Numbered from the stretch's first letter, positions 8,756-18,326 are shown. The stretch is DNA of 64,000 nt from JAGRCP01 sp942490705 (GCA_942490705.1 CALNXY010000003.1:493754-557753), one strand, 5' to 3'. Numbers and translations: made by a program. The notes: a model not told the origin generated them from the sequence alone.

Positions 8756-10120
8756 ATGCAGGAACAGTTTGATGTGCTTGTAATTGGCACCGGGCCGGGG
8801 GGCGAAGGCGCGGCCATGAAGTGCAGCAAGGAAGGGCTCAACGTGGCCGTTATCGACGACTATGCAGAGCCGGGCGGCAACTGCACCCATCGGGGCACGA
8901 TCCCGAGTAAAGCCCTACGCCACGCCATTCAACTGCTTTCGCAGGGATCGACCCTCCGCGAACCAAACTACCAGTCGCTCCTGGCGGCGGCGGAACCGGT
9001 GGTGCGCCGCCAGGTAAGCCTGCGTACCGGCTTTTACGCACGCAATCAGGTGCGCATGGTCCAGGGCCGGGCCTCCTTTCTGGATGAGCACACCCTCGAG
9101 GTGCAGAATCATCTGGGCATGAAGAAGCAACTCACCGCCGATAAGTTTGTGGTCGCCACGGGCGCACGCCCCTATCATCCACCCGACGTGGACTTCAGCC
9201 ACCCGCGCATCCTCGACAGCGATACCGTGCTGGAGCTCGACGGCAATCCGCGCTCCATCACGATCTACGGCGCCGGCGTCATCGGCTGCGAGTACGCCTG
9301 CATCTTTCGCGGCCTGGCGATGAAAGTCAATCTGATCAACACGCGCAGCCAGCTACTCTCCTTTCTGGATGACGAAATCATCGACGCGTTGGCCTATCAT
9401 CTGCGCGAGCAGGGCGTACTCATTCGCCACAATGAGGCGTATGCACGGGTTGAGGCCGACGATGAGGGCGTTACGCTCTACCTTGAATCCAATAAGGTTA
9501 TCCGCAGTGACGTACTCCTTTGGGCCAATGGCCGCACGGGCAACTCGGACAACATGGGGCTGGATGGATTGGAGGTCGAGCGCAACAGTCGGGGCAGTAT
9601 CGTCACGAATGAGTTCTACCAGTCCACGCTCCCTCACATCTACGCAGTGGGTGACGTGGTCGGTTTTCCCAGCCTGGCCAGCGCGGCCTACGACCAGGGC
9701 CGCTTCGCGGCTACCCACATCAGCGGCGGACCGACTGACACGCAGCTGCTTAAGCAGATTCCCGTAGGCATCTATACCATTCCGGAGATCTCCTGCATTG
9801 GGGCCACCGAACGGGATCTGACTGAGCAGCGCGTGCCCTATGAGGTGGGCCACTCCTTCTTCCGGCATCTGGCACGTGCACAGATCACCGGCAACACCGT
9901 CGGCATGCTGAAGATCCTCTTCCACCGGGAGAGCCTGGAGATTCTGGGCATTCACTGCTTTGGCCAGAACGCGGCCGAAATTATCCATATCGGCCAGGCA
10001 ATCATGGCCCAGGCGGGCGAGGCGAACTCGCTCCTCTACTTCGTCAACACGACCTTCAACTACCCGACCATGGCGGAAGCCTATCGAGTCGCCGCGCTCA
10101 ATGGCCTGAACCGCGTGTGA
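8756..10120 (+). CDS. sthA: Soluble pyridine nucleotide transhydrogenase (SthA-type)
   Basis: The start is the ATG at 8756 after GGGGAGCGAGCC. The 454-aa flavoprotein has an FAD-binding Rossmann motif (GTGPGGEGAAM), the SthA-type active-site region GGNCTHRGTIPSKALRHA (one Cys; no C-x4-C redox pair, as in SthA), a central NAD(P)-binding motif (GAGVIGCEYA), the second FAD motif (YAVGDVVGFPSLASAAYDQG) and a dimerisation domain with IPEISCIGATE. The enzyme transfers hydride between NADPH and NAD+ in the cytoplasm. Close relatives include dihydrolipoamide dehydrogenases, which the missing second Cys argues against. Confidence 0.92.
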   Translation: MQEQFDVLVIGTGPGGEGAAMKCSKEGLNVAVIDDYAEPGGNCTHRGTIPSKALRHAIQLLSQGSTLREPNYQSLLAAAEPVVRRQVSLRTGFYARNQVRMVQGRASFLDEHTLEVQNHLGMKKQLTADKFVVATGARPYHPPDVDFSHPRILDSDTVLELDGNPRSITIYGAGVIGCEYACIFRGLAMKVNLINTRSQLLSFLDDEIIDALAYHLREQGVLIRHNEAYARVEADDEGVTLYLESNKVIRSDVLLWANGRTGNSDNMGLDGLEVERNSRGSIVTNEFYQSTLPHIYAVGDVVGFPSLASAAYDQGRFAATHISGGPTDTQLLKQIPVGIYTIPEISCIGATERDLTEQRVPYEVGHSFFRHLARAQITGNTVGMLKILFHRESLEILGIHCFGQNAAEIIHIGQAIMAQAGEANSLLYFVNTTFNYPTMAEAYRVAALNGLNRV

Positions 10121-10158
10121 CCAATTGACCATTGCAAATTGATTGTCATTGCCAATTA
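10121..10158. repeat. AT-rich CAATT-type repeat between convergent genes
   Basis: A short AT-rich stretch built from CAATTGACC / CAAATTG / GATTGTCATTGCCAATT words. It closely resembles the spacer at 12945-12975 (CAATTGACGATTGTCAATT, CTATTGCCAATTAC). Both lie between convergent stops. Confidence 0.5.
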
Positions 10159-11028
10159 TCACTGCTTGAAGATGCGAATCTTGCCGTCGGCCGCGCCCAC
10201 GGCCAGCCACTGCCCGTCGCCTGAGAACGCGGCCGAGTTGACCGAGTTGGTGCTGATGGGCAGCTCATCGGTGATGGTCCACTTCGTTGTTTCAAAGAGT
10301 TGTACCTTGGCCTTGGCAAGCAGCGCAGCCCGGCTTTGGTCCGGCGCGAGAACCAGGCCCCAACTCCCGTGCTCGATGGGCACAGTCTGGATCGCTGCCC
10401 GTCTCTTCATATCCCACACCTTAATCGATCCTTCATAGCCGGTGGAGACGAGGCGGCTGCCGTCGCCCAGAAAGTTGAGTGATCCGGCAGCCGTTTTGTG
10501 ACCTGAGAGCAGGCCGGCAGCCTCACCGTCGGGCAAGGACCAGAGCGTGATGTCGTCACCCAGCCCGGCCACCGCCAGCAGCGCGCCGCTTGGGTGGAAG
10601 GCCAGCGAGGTCACATTCTTTTTGCTCGCCTTGATGCGGGAGACGAAGTCGCCCTCGACCGTCCAGAGGGGCACGTTGCCGCCGTATTGGGCCGCGCCGA
10701 TCCACGCGCCGTCGGGCGAGATTCGCACTGCGGCCACCGCCTGTTTGCGATCCTGGAGCGTGCCCAGCGGCGCTGCGCCGGGCCAGGCCCAGCGCTTGAC
10801 CGTCTGATCGCTGGAGCAGGTGACGAGCATCCGTTCGTCCGGCGTCAGAATGACGTTGTTGACGCTCTTGTCGTGGGCCTCGAAGTCGAGGTCGAGCGTC
10901 CAGTCCGGGACCTGCCACGTGCGCACCCGGTTGTCAAAGCCGCACGAGATGAGCGTCCGGCTGTCCGCGGTGAAGCAGAGATCGAGAACATAACTGACGT
11001 GTGCGTCAAAGGTCGTGGCGGGTTGCAT
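10159..11028 (-). CDS. WD40-repeat protein
   Basis: The start is the ATG at 11028, preceded by GAGGAGACCCAC. The 289-aa cytoplasmic protein has no signal peptide and is nearly all WD40 repeats, seven blades by inspection. Examples are HVSYVLDLCFTADSRTLISC...VRTWQV, NNVILTPDERMLVTCSSDQT and SGHKTAAGSLNFLGDGSRLV. It is predicted to form one beta-propeller for protein binding. No kinase or other domain is attached. Confidence 0.85.
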   Translation of the reverse strand: MQPATTFDAHVSYVLDLCFTADSRTLISCGFDNRVRTWQVPDWTLDLDFEAHDKSVNNVILTPDERMLVTCSSDQTVKRWAWPGAAPLGTLQDRKQAVAAVRISPDGAWIGAAQYGGNVPLWTVEGDFVSRIKASKKNVTSLAFHPSGALLAVAGLGDDITLWSLPDGEAAGLLSGHKTAAGSLNFLGDGSRLVSTGYEGSIKVWDMKRRAAIQTVPIEHGSWGLVLAPDQSRAALLAKAKVQLFETTKWTITDELPISTNSVNSAAFSGDGQWLAVGAADGKIRIFKQ

Positions 11029-11136
11029 GTGGGTCTCCTCGGGTGACAAGCAGTGCGAATGAATGCTATTATACACGGACTCCAACTTTGGTGAGACGTA
11101 CTATTATTTCTTCAATTGTCCACGGAGACGCTTACC

Positions 11137-11703
11137 ATGGCTGCGGCAAGAAATGCGATCGACGTTTACCAGCTCAAATTCACGTTGCAGAGGATCCGAC
11201 CGCCTATCTGGCGCCGCGTGTTGGTCCCGGCGACCATGACGTTGCAAACATTGCACATGACTATCCAGCTTGCTATGGGCTGGTACAACTGTCATCTTCA
11301 CGAGTTTGAGATCGGACCGGCGCGATTCGGTGATCCAGCGTGGGATGAAATGGGCGACTTGGTGAACGAAGCCGGGGTGCGCCTGGGAGACTTGAAATTG
11401 GCAGTGGGCGACAAGTTCATCTACACCTACGATTTTGGCGATGATTGGCGGCATACTATCGACGTGGAGGCTATTCTGTCCTACGACCCTGATGTCCATC
11501 ACTATCCGATCTGCATCAAGGCCAAGCGCGCCTGCCCGCCGGAAGACGTGGGCGGTTTCTGGGGATATGAGGATTTTCTCAAGACTATTGCGGATCCAAG
11601 CCATCCGGAACATGCCGATTTGCTGGCATGGGCCGGCGGCGCCTTCGATTCTGAAGCGGTAGACTTGGACGAGATCAATTGGCAGCTGGAAGCAAGACTC
11701 TAA
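11137..11703 (+). CDS. Plasmid pRiA4b ORF-3-like family protein (second copy)
   Basis: A paralogue of the protein at 1753-2352. It has the same order of motifs: VYQLKFTLQRIRPPIWRRVL, MTIQLAMGW, LHEFEIG, YTYDFGDDWRHTIDVE, ACPPEDVGGFWGYEDFL. The ATG at 11137 follows CGGAGACGC; an upstream GTG at 11116 is less likely. The two copies differ enough to be old duplicates or separate acquisitions. Function unknown. Confidence 0.88.
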   Translation: MAAARNAIDVYQLKFTLQRIRPPIWRRVLVPATMTLQTLHMTIQLAMGWYNCHLHEFEIGPARFGDPAWDEMGDLVNEAGVRLGDLKLAVGDKFIYTYDFGDDWRHTIDVEAILSYDPDVHHYPICIKAKRACPPEDVGGFWGYEDFLKTIADPSHPEHADLLAWAGGAFDSEAVDLDEINWQLEARL

Positions 11704-11930
11704 GGCTGTGGCTGGGTGATCCGTAAGGTGAGCGCACAAGGACATGAGGCGACACCCCAAACCGCCAGCTTTCATCTCGAAGCGGAGCGATAGATCTTGT
11801 GCCTCGATGGCGGGCCGCGCAAGATGTCTCCACCTCGTTCGGCATGACTGTAGAGCGGTTGTTGTGATGCTAAACCGTCATCCGGGCGTCGGCATGGCAA
11901 GTCATGAATCAAAGGGCCTAGGCTATCCAG

Positions 11931-12944
11931 ATGGAACAACGCATTCGCGACCGCTACAGCGACGAAATCCTGGCCGAAGCCCGGGCGCGCTATGCCATCA
12001 ACGCTGATCGCATCGCCGCGCTCGACGGCTTTGAGAGCTACATCTACGAATTCAGCCGCGCCGACGGCGACTACATCCTGCGCATCGGCCACTCCCTGCG
12101 CCGGAGCGCGAACCTAATCCATGGCGAGGTCGACTGGATCAACTATCTGGCGGCCGGCGGCGCGGGCGTTGCTCAGGCCGTGCCCTCGGCCGCGGGCAGG
12201 CTGGTGGAGACCATCGATGATGGCGCGGGCGGCGCGTTTCTGGCTACGGCTTTCATGCGGGCGCCGGGCGCTCAATCCGGCCGGGTTGAGTGGACGCCGG
12301 CCTTTGTCGAGGAATATGGTCGGACCATCGGTCGCCTGCACCGGTTGAGCCGCAGCTACCGGCTCGCCGATCCGGCCTGGCGACGACCGGTGTGGGACGA
12401 TGAGAGCAACGAAAGCGTGGCTTTCTTACCGGCAACCGACCACGTGGCTGCCGACCACTTTCGGCAGACGATCCGGCATCTGCAGCGTCTGCCCCAGACG
12501 CCAGACGCTTACGGCATGATTCATCAGGACGCGCATGGCGGCAACTTTTTTGTCGACGACCGCGGCCGGCTCACGCTCTTCGACTTTGACGACTGCTGCT
12601 ACGGCCATTTCATCTACGACGTGGCCATGGTGATCTTCTACGCCGCCACCAACACCGACGACCCGGCAGCCTACGCCCGCCAGTTCTTTCCGCCCTTCTG
12701 GCGTGGCTACCGACAAGAAAATGAGCTCGATCCTGTCTGGCTCAACGAGATCCCCTGGTTTCTTAAATTGCGCGAAATCGACCTCTACGCCGTCATTCAC
12801 CGCAGCTACGGCGCCGACAATATGGCTGACAACATCACCGACTCCTGGGCCGCTCAATTCATGCGCGGCCGCAAAGAAAAGATCGACGCCGCCGTCCCCT
12901 ACCTCGACGTGGACTTCCATGCCCTCCATGCCGCCAACAATTGA
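11931..12944 (+). CDS. Aminoglycoside phosphotransferase-like kinase
   Basis: A 337-aa protein of the APH/choline-kinase superfamily. An N-terminal ATP-binding lobe carries the ESYIYEF and YILRIGHSLRRS region. The catalytic loop is GMIHQDAHGGNFFVD (HxDxxxxN type) and the metal-binding motif is LTLFDFDDCCYGHFIYD. Substrates in this family include small alcohols, homoserine and sugars, and none can be chosen from sequence. A DUF4956/VTC/CotH operon follows convergently, so it is not co-transcribed with it. Confidence 0.85.
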   Translation: MEQRIRDRYSDEILAEARARYAINADRIAALDGFESYIYEFSRADGDYILRIGHSLRRSANLIHGEVDWINYLAAGGAGVAQAVPSAAGRLVETIDDGAGGAFLATAFMRAPGAQSGRVEWTPAFVEEYGRTIGRLHRLSRSYRLADPAWRRPVWDDESNESVAFLPATDHVAADHFRQTIRHLQRLPQTPDAYGMIHQDAHGGNFFVDDRGRLTLFDFDDCCYGHFIYDVAMVIFYAATNTDDPAAYARQFFPPFWRGYRQENELDPVWLNEIPWFLKLREIDLYAVIHRSYGADNMADNITDSWAAQFMRGRKEKIDAAVPYLDVDFHALHAANN

Positions 12945-12975
12945 CGATTGTCAATTCTCAATTGTCTATTGCCAA

Positions 12976-13668
12976 TTACAAATCAACTTCCTGCTGGCCC
13001 GTAATTAGCACAACCTTGTTGTTGTCGTTGAGTTGACTCACCGCGTTGAGGAATTCCTGGGCTTCGTCGGGGGTGCGCAGCTCGATGCTGTAGACGAGCT
13101 CGTTGAGCGTGCCCGCCTGCACCGATTCGACCGCGACCAGCGTGTAGTCGGCCAGGTAGCGGTCGAAGACGGGCTGGAGCAGGGCGCTGTAGGGCATGTC
13201 GGCGGGGATGCGGATTTTGAGGAGTTGATGTGCAGCCTGCTGTGCGAACATATCGAAGCGCACCATGACGATGATCAGCGTGCAGATGAGGATCGTGGCG
13301 ATCACCGCGACGAGATAGAAGCGGGTGCCGCAAGCCATGCCGATGGCCATGGCGAAGAAGATGAAGCCGACGTCGCGCGTGTCCTTGACCGCATTGCGGA
13401 AGCGGATGATGGAGAGCGCGCCTACCAGTGAAAAGGCCCGGGCAATATTCGAGCCGATGATCAGCATGATCACCGCCACGACCATGGCCATGAGCACCAG
13501 CGTCTGAACGTAGGACTGGGAGTAGGAGGTGCCCCGGTAGGTCATTTGGTAGACATAAGCAATGGCTGCCGAGAGCACAAAGCTCAGCAGAACAGTGACG
13601 ATGATGTCCCAGGTGGTGAAGACTTCCGTGGAAATTTGCAGGCTGTCGATCAGTGCTTGAACGTCCAT
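12976..13668 (-). CDS. DUF4956 family membrane protein
   Basis: A 230-aa protein with three or four N-terminal membrane segments (IIVTVLLSFVLSAAIAYVY; LVLMAMVVAVIMLII; a pair around FIFFAMAIGMACG and LVAVIATILICTLIIVMV). The conserved DUF4956 core AFSLVGALSIIRFRNAVKD lies between them, and a soluble C-terminal domain follows. DUF4956 genes commonly sit with VTC-type polyphosphate polymerase and CotH genes, as here. It is 4 bp from the upstream VTC gene, implying one transcript. Role unknown. Confidence 0.9.
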   Translation of the reverse strand: MDVQALIDSLQISTEVFTTWDIIVTVLLSFVLSAAIAYVYQMTYRGTSYSQSYVQTLVLMAMVVAVIMLIIGSNIARAFSLVGALSIIRFRNAVKDTRDVGFIFFAMAIGMACGTRFYLVAVIATILICTLIIVMVRFDMFAQQAAHQLLKIRIPADMPYSALLQPVFDRYLADYTLVAVESVQAGTLNELVYSIELRTPDEAQEFLNAVSQLNDNNKVVLITGQQEVDL

Positions 13669-13672
13669 TGGC

Positions 13673-14437
13673 TCACTGCCTTACCATGATGCGTTGGCGG
13701 TTTTGAATGACGGCGCTCTGCTCCAGGGCGCCACAATACTTGCTGACGCGCCGCAGGATGCAGCGATGCCGGCTGAGAATCTGCGTGAGCCAGAAGGGCG
13801 CAGTCTGGTTGACCTTGATCTCCATAATGCAGCGGTCGGGGGGCAGGAAATAGGGATCTTCTGCGTCAACCGGCTGCTCCGCTGCCAGCAGGCTCAGTAC
13901 ACGCGCGCGACCGCGTAAGTTGGTGTCGAAGGTGATGCGCAGATCCGGATGGCTGGCATCGCCGTTGAGCGCCAGGCGGTCATAGCGCACGATGCACGCG
14001 GGCTGGAGCCGCAGTGTCGCATACAGAAAGCCGACCTCCTGCATGACGGCCCAGTCCGCCTCGTCAACAGCGGGCGGGCGTTCGGCCAAGGCGTCAAAGT
14101 CGGTGGCCAGGGCATAGGGCAGCCTGGCCCGTCGCTTGCCCATGCGCTGATTGACCCGGTGCTTGATCTCGAGATAGCACGCCGCGTCCCCATCCGCCAC
14201 GGTGTCGCCATAGGTGCGCACCCGCACCTTGCGCCGTACCTTGTGCCCCTCCAATTTATCCCAATAGGCTCGGTAGTCGGGCGTGTCGTAGTAGAGGCTC
14301 GTGATGCGATACGCGCCCTGGGCATCGCCGTGCTCGTCGGGCGCCACATAGCTGGCCAGATCGGCGCGCACGGCCGCGGCCTGCCCGGCCGTCAGCACAT
14401 ATTTCAGTTCATAACGCAGCTTCTCTTTGACCCGCAT
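13673..14437 (-). CDS. VTC-domain polyphosphate polymerase-like protein
   Basis: A 254-aa protein with the VTC catalytic tunnel fold. It opens LRYELKYVLTAGQAAAVRAD, followed by YRITSLYYDTPDYRAYWDKL, RRKVRVRTYG, CYLEIKHRVNQRMGKRRA (basic and acidic tunnel residues), IVRYDRLAL, and the C-terminal CIMEIKVNQTAPFWL. Eukaryotic VTC4 makes polyphosphate from ATP; bacterial stand-alone VTC proteins are inferred to act similarly. It lies in the DoxX-CotH-VTC-DUF4956 group on the minus strand. Confidence 0.88.
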   Translation of the reverse strand: MRVKEKLRYELKYVLTAGQAAAVRADLASYVAPDEHGDAQGAYRITSLYYDTPDYRAYWDKLEGHKVRRKVRVRTYGDTVADGDAACYLEIKHRVNQRMGKRRARLPYALATDFDALAERPPAVDEADWAVMQEVGFLYATLRLQPACIVRYDRLALNGDASHPDLRITFDTNLRGRARVLSLLAAEQPVDAEDPYFLPPDRCIMEIKVNQTAPFWLTQILSRHRCILRRVSKYCGALEQSAVIQNRQRIMVRQ

Positions 14438-14538
14438 CGCGCTCTGGGCATCCCATTCCGTTTTGATGGTCCATTATTTGATGGTCCATTATGCTGGCAA
14501 AAAATGCGGAAGGCAATTCTGCGGCCACAACCGCGGCG

Positions 14539-14638
14539 ACACAACAGCGGTTAGGCAAAGGAGCGGATAGGGTGGTTGCCAGGGTATCGCAATAATGGCA
14601 AATGCCTTATCCGTTCCATTCTCCATCCGTTGTTGTGT
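14539..14638. repeat. Palindromic intergenic element, copy A
   Basis: The left arm ACACAACAGCGG...GGAGCGGATA is mirrored by the right arm CTTATCCGTTCC...CCGTTGTTGTGT, giving a long imperfect hairpin of about 100 bp. A second copy with the same arms is at 59189-59290. No ORF is inside. It resembles a MITE or REP-type element and lies between the CotH and VTC genes. Confidence 0.65.
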
Positions 14639-14663
14639 CTATTTTGCCAGCCGCTATTTCCCC

Positions 14664-17648
14664 TTACTCCCGCGTCGCCTCGTCGTCTGCCCCCGGCGAG
14701 CCGCCGATCTCGGCGCTGGCCTGCCAGTGAAAGGGCTGGGCCGGATCGCTGACGTAGTCAATCGGCACGAGCGAATCGCCCGTCTGGTCGGCGCTGAGCG
14801 GCCAGCCGTTGCCGTCATCGTAGGGGACGATGGTCAGCACCTGGCCGGCGACGTCAAAGAGCGCCAGCGGTTCGCCCCGATCCGAGAGGCGACCGTTGTA
14901 GACGCCGTGGATGTCCGGCTCCGGATAGCGCTCTCGGAAGCGCCGGAAGTCGGCTACGAGCAGCTTGAACTCATCCGGTTCGATCACTGTGCCCCGGGGA
15001 AAGGTAAAGTCGATGCCGCTAAAGAAGGCCAGGGAGAGATCGACCGGCAGCGCGCCCACGTTTTTTAACTCGACGAATTCGTAGGGCTCACCGCCGGCAG
15101 GGTTGTACATGATCTCGGTGATGCGCACATCGCCCCGTTCGTCCGCGCGGTGGAAGAGCGCTTGTGTGAGCGCGCTCCACGTCTCACCGTCGAGGACGCG
15201 GGCGTTGACCTGCGTGGCCCCAGCCAGCGTGAGCGGGCCAGCGTACGACTGCGCAGCCGGGGCCACGTCACCGCCCGACGCACGTGGGTCGCTGCCGTCA
15301 AGTGTGTAGTAGATCTCGCCCGCAGCTGCACTCAGGCCGAGCTCGAGTGAATCAGCAAAGACGCGGTCCGATGTGGAGAAGGCGGGCGCATCGACGGCCG
15401 GATAATAGCCGGCATCGCGCGCCAGACGCCGCAGCTTCTCGCCGTTGCCCGCCATCTGCGCCAGCACGTCGTCGCGGGCTGCGCCCCAGTCCTCAGGCGT
15501 GATAGGCGGCTCCTCGCGTGCATCGCCCCAGCGCGCCGACTCTGCGGCGACTGCGTTTGCCAGCGGCTCGGTCAGCGCAAGCCAGCGCGCCTGGGCGGCA
15601 TCATCAGCCAGCGCGCCCTCGCTGCTCAGCAGCGCGTCGAGGCGGTCGGCGAAGAGTAAGCGGAAGTCGGCGTTCTCCATCAGCGCTGCGAAGACGAGCT
15701 TGACCACGTTGGAGTACGGCGCGCCCTCAAAGCCGTCACTGCCCAGCACGATGGCCGCGCCGTCATCCCACGTTGCTTCGGCATCCCAGACAAAGAAGTA
15801 GTTGGGTCCGGCCGGATAGTGGACGCCCGCATACCAGTTGTTCTCCGGCCAGTCCTGGTTGCCCGCGTACCAATTTACGATCAGATAGTCGGCAAAGTGA
15901 GTCGGGTCGACGAACTCCAGCATGGTCGCATAGCGTTCGGGGTCGGCCAGGCCGCCTTCCTGGGCCAGGCGCAGCAACACGTCAAAGCGGTCCTGGGGGC
16001 CGCTGACCGGACCGCCGTGGTTGGTCGAGCCGTACTCGTCCTTTTCGCCGCCAAAATATCCCGCCATGAAGCTGGCGTCAGGTCGCTCGACTACGTTGTA
16101 GAGGCCCCAGTAGAGGCCGTTGAGATAGAGGTGCACAAAGCGTCCATGAGACCCTGTCCCTGATGCGGCAATCTGCGACGCCCGCACCCACTCATCGCGC
16201 GCATAGGTCGTCTCCCGATGATCGACCGGGTTGTCGGGCGGCGTGTCGGGCGCAGGTGGGTGGCCGGCGAAGCTGCGATCGACGCCGGCGCGCAGCACCA
16301 GCGTGTCGAACTCATGCACCGGCGAGTCGGGAAAGAAGGGATAGCGCAGCTTGCTGGGCCCGTGCTCGCTGGTGAAGAAGAGGCGGAACGAGTGCTTGGG
16401 CATGAACTCCCAGCGGCCCGCGCCGCCCTGAATGCGCAGCCCGGCATCGACCTGAAAACCCGACTCCACGCCGGTGGGGTCGAAGAACTCGACCGAAACC
16501 GGACGTTCGGCCTCCGGACCGCGCGCCTGGGGATCGGCGTAGATGTCCAGGTTGGCCGTGTCGGTAACCAGGGAGAGCGTGGGCAACTCTGCCAGCCCCT
16601 GGGCCGCCATGGGGCCGTAGACTGGATCCTCAACAATGCGCGGGTCCATGGCATAGTCGGCCTCTACCGGCTCGCCTGCCGAGTAGCCGCCAAAGTCGAT
16701 GCGGTGGGTTCCCCACGTCTCAGGGAAGCCGGGCGGCGCGGCCGGCTGCGTCAGCACGTCAGCGCTGAACAGATAGCTCTGCGTACCCACCGGTCCGGTC
16801 AGATAGCCATCGCGTACCGCGGCTGCCCGTACGATCGTCGTGCCGTCGATCTGGAGCGGCTGTGCGTACGTTTGGCCATTCTCGACGGTTGGCGTGCTGC
16901 CGTCGAGGGAGTAGCGAATGGTGGCTTCGGGCGTTGTGGTCTCCAGCTGCAACTCGAAAGGCGCGTCAAAGAGGCCGTGGAGCTGGCTAAAGGTCACGGG
17001 CGCAGTCATGCCGGCGTAGATCGCAGCCGCATTAGCGCTGCCGGGCGTGGGCGTCTCGAGATAGCCGTAGCCGTCGTCGCGCCGGTTGGGCGCTTGGCTG
17101 CGGCCATAGGAGAGACCCGGGAGCTGGCGCGGGTAGTCGAGTGACGTGCTGTCGAGATAGCGGCGCGCGGTGGGCGGATAGAGGGCGAGGAAGCCGCCGT
17201 CCGCGCCCAGGCGAAAGTTGGTGTGGAGGAAGCCGGGCTGCCCCGTTTCGTCATCGATTTCGATGCGCGTTCGGTCTTTGCCAGTGGCAAGGACCAGGAG
17301 CTGCTCACCCGGGGCCAGCGTCACGTCGCCGAAGATCCACTGGGTAGGGCGGGTCGGATCGTCGGTCAGGGACCAGTCGCGCAGGCTCATCGGCGCCGGA
17401 CCCAGGTTGACCAGCTCGATCCAGTCGGCCGGCTCACCCTCCTCATCGAGCAAGGGCGCCTCCGCAGCGGCCGCGGCCTGAAACTCGTTGATGACGACCG
17501 GGCTGGTCTCGGTCGCGGCCGGCGTGTCCGGATGGACGAAGAAACGTGGCAGCGCCAACAGCAGCACGAACCCAAGAATCAGCCAAAAAACTAATTGTGT
17601 CCGGCGGCGTCGCCAGGGAATGCGCATGGCTTTGGGCCAAGTCATCAT
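14664..17648 (-). CDS. CotH-family kinase with lamin-tail and chitobiase-like domains
   Basis: A 994-aa exported or membrane-anchored protein. The N-terminus has a basic stretch and one membrane segment (LVFWLILGFVLLLALPRFF, residues ~20-40). It is followed by a lamin-tail domain (VINEFQAAAAAEAPLLDEEG, ~48-170), a CHB_HEX_C-like domain (ATIRYSLDGSTPT, ~235-260), and a CotH domain (~350-700) with LRIQGGAGRWEFMPKHSFRL and YWGLYNVVERPDASF. A second CHB_HEX_C-like domain (EIYYTLDGSDP) and a C-terminal lamin-tail domain (VRITEIMYNPAGGEPYEFVE) complete it. CotH of Bacillus spores is a protein kinase. The start overlaps the upstream DoxX stop by ATGA, so translation is coupled. Confidence 0.9.
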   Translation of the reverse strand: MMTWPKAMRIPWRRRRTQLVFWLILGFVLLLALPRFFVHPDTPAATETSPVVINEFQAAAAAEAPLLDEEGEPADWIELVNLGPAPMSLRDWSLTDDPTRPTQWIFGDVTLAPGEQLLVLATGKDRTRIEIDDETGQPGFLHTNFRLGADGGFLALYPPTARRYLDSTSLDYPRQLPGLSYGRSQAPNRRDDGYGYLETPTPGSANAAAIYAGMTAPVTFSQLHGLFDAPFELQLETTTPEATIRYSLDGSTPTVENGQTYAQPLQIDGTTIVRAAAVRDGYLTGPVGTQSYLFSADVLTQPAAPPGFPETWGTHRIDFGGYSAGEPVEADYAMDPRIVEDPVYGPMAAQGLAELPTLSLVTDTANLDIYADPQARGPEAERPVSVEFFDPTGVESGFQVDAGLRIQGGAGRWEFMPKHSFRLFFTSEHGPSKLRYPFFPDSPVHEFDTLVLRAGVDRSFAGHPPAPDTPPDNPVDHRETTYARDEWVRASQIAASGTGSHGRFVHLYLNGLYWGLYNVVERPDASFMAGYFGGEKDEYGSTNHGGPVSGPQDRFDVLLRLAQEGGLADPERYATMLEFVDPTHFADYLIVNWYAGNQDWPENNWYAGVHYPAGPNYFFVWDAEATWDDGAAIVLGSDGFEGAPYSNVVKLVFAALMENADFRLLFADRLDALLSSEGALADDAAQARWLALTEPLANAVAAESARWGDAREEPPITPEDWGAARDDVLAQMAGNGEKLRRLARDAGYYPAVDAPAFSTSDRVFADSLELGLSAAAGEIYYTLDGSDPRASGGDVAPAAQSYAGPLTLAGATQVNARVLDGETWSALTQALFHRADERGDVRITEIMYNPAGGEPYEFVELKNVGALPVDLSLAFFSGIDFTFPRGTVIEPDEFKLLVADFRRFRERYPEPDIHGVYNGRLSDRGEPLALFDVAGQVLTIVPYDDGNGWPLSADQTGDSLVPIDYVSDPAQPFHWQASAEIGGSPGADDEATRE

Positions 17649-18154
17649 TTAGCCGCCGGCACCGACTCGACGTTGGACGCGGGTTCAGAGACGATGCCGC
17701 CGCCGCGCACCGTCGCGCCGATGACGAGGGCGGCGCTGACCAGCACCAGATTCTTGATGATGTACTGGCCTTCCAGCGTCGGCGCGTACGGGATGTGGGT
17801 GAAGACCTCGTTGGGAAAGAGGAAAATGGGCGCGGCTGTGCCGATCATCTGCAAAAAGAGCAAGAGGAGCGTCACACGCATGAAGACGCCAAAGATGAGT
17901 CCAAGCCCCACCAGCGTTTCCCATATGGCCAGAAGATAGATGGAGACCTCGGGCGGAATCAGGCCAAAGGTCAACATATCGATCGTGCGGGTGGCCAACC
18001 CCTCGGCCGGACTCAGACCGGGAAAGAACTTGAGAAAGCCAAACCAGAAAAAGGTCACACCCAGACTGACGCGCAGAATCAGAATGCCGTAGCGGGCCAT
18101 CCACGCGGTGATGCGGCTGTCGACTTGATCGAATTTATCGTATAGAGTGCTCAT
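17645..18154 (-). CDS. DoxX-family membrane protein
   Basis: A 169-aa protein with four membrane segments. Family motifs include ILILRVSLGVTFFWFGFLKF, IYLLAIWETLVGLGLIFGV, VTLLLLFLQMIGTA and NLVLVSAALVIGATV. DoxX/DUF417-like proteins are linked to quinone or thiol redox metabolism in some bacteria; the role here is unknown. It is the first gene of the DoxX-CotH-VTC-DUF4956 group and overlaps CotH by 4 bp. Confidence 0.8.
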   Translation of the reverse strand: MSTLYDKFDQVDSRITAWMARYGILILRVSLGVTFFWFGFLKFFPGLSPAEGLATRTIDMLTFGLIPPEVSIYLLAIWETLVGLGLIFGVFMRVTLLLLFLQMIGTAAPIFLFPNEVFTHIPYAPTLEGQYIIKNLVLVSAALVIGATVRGGGIVSEPASNVESVPAAK

Positions 18155-18326
18155 GCTGCTTCCCTCATCATGCTACCATTGAACGAGCAGGCGATACTGT
18201 ACGCTCTGCGCTTCTATGGTAAACGAGAGGCTCTTGCTGCGCCAATATGCGCCGAAATCGAAAAGTGTGATACCCTCGACCCTGGTTTGGCGAAGTAATT
18301 CGGTCTCATGCTTGCGAGGTAGGTAG

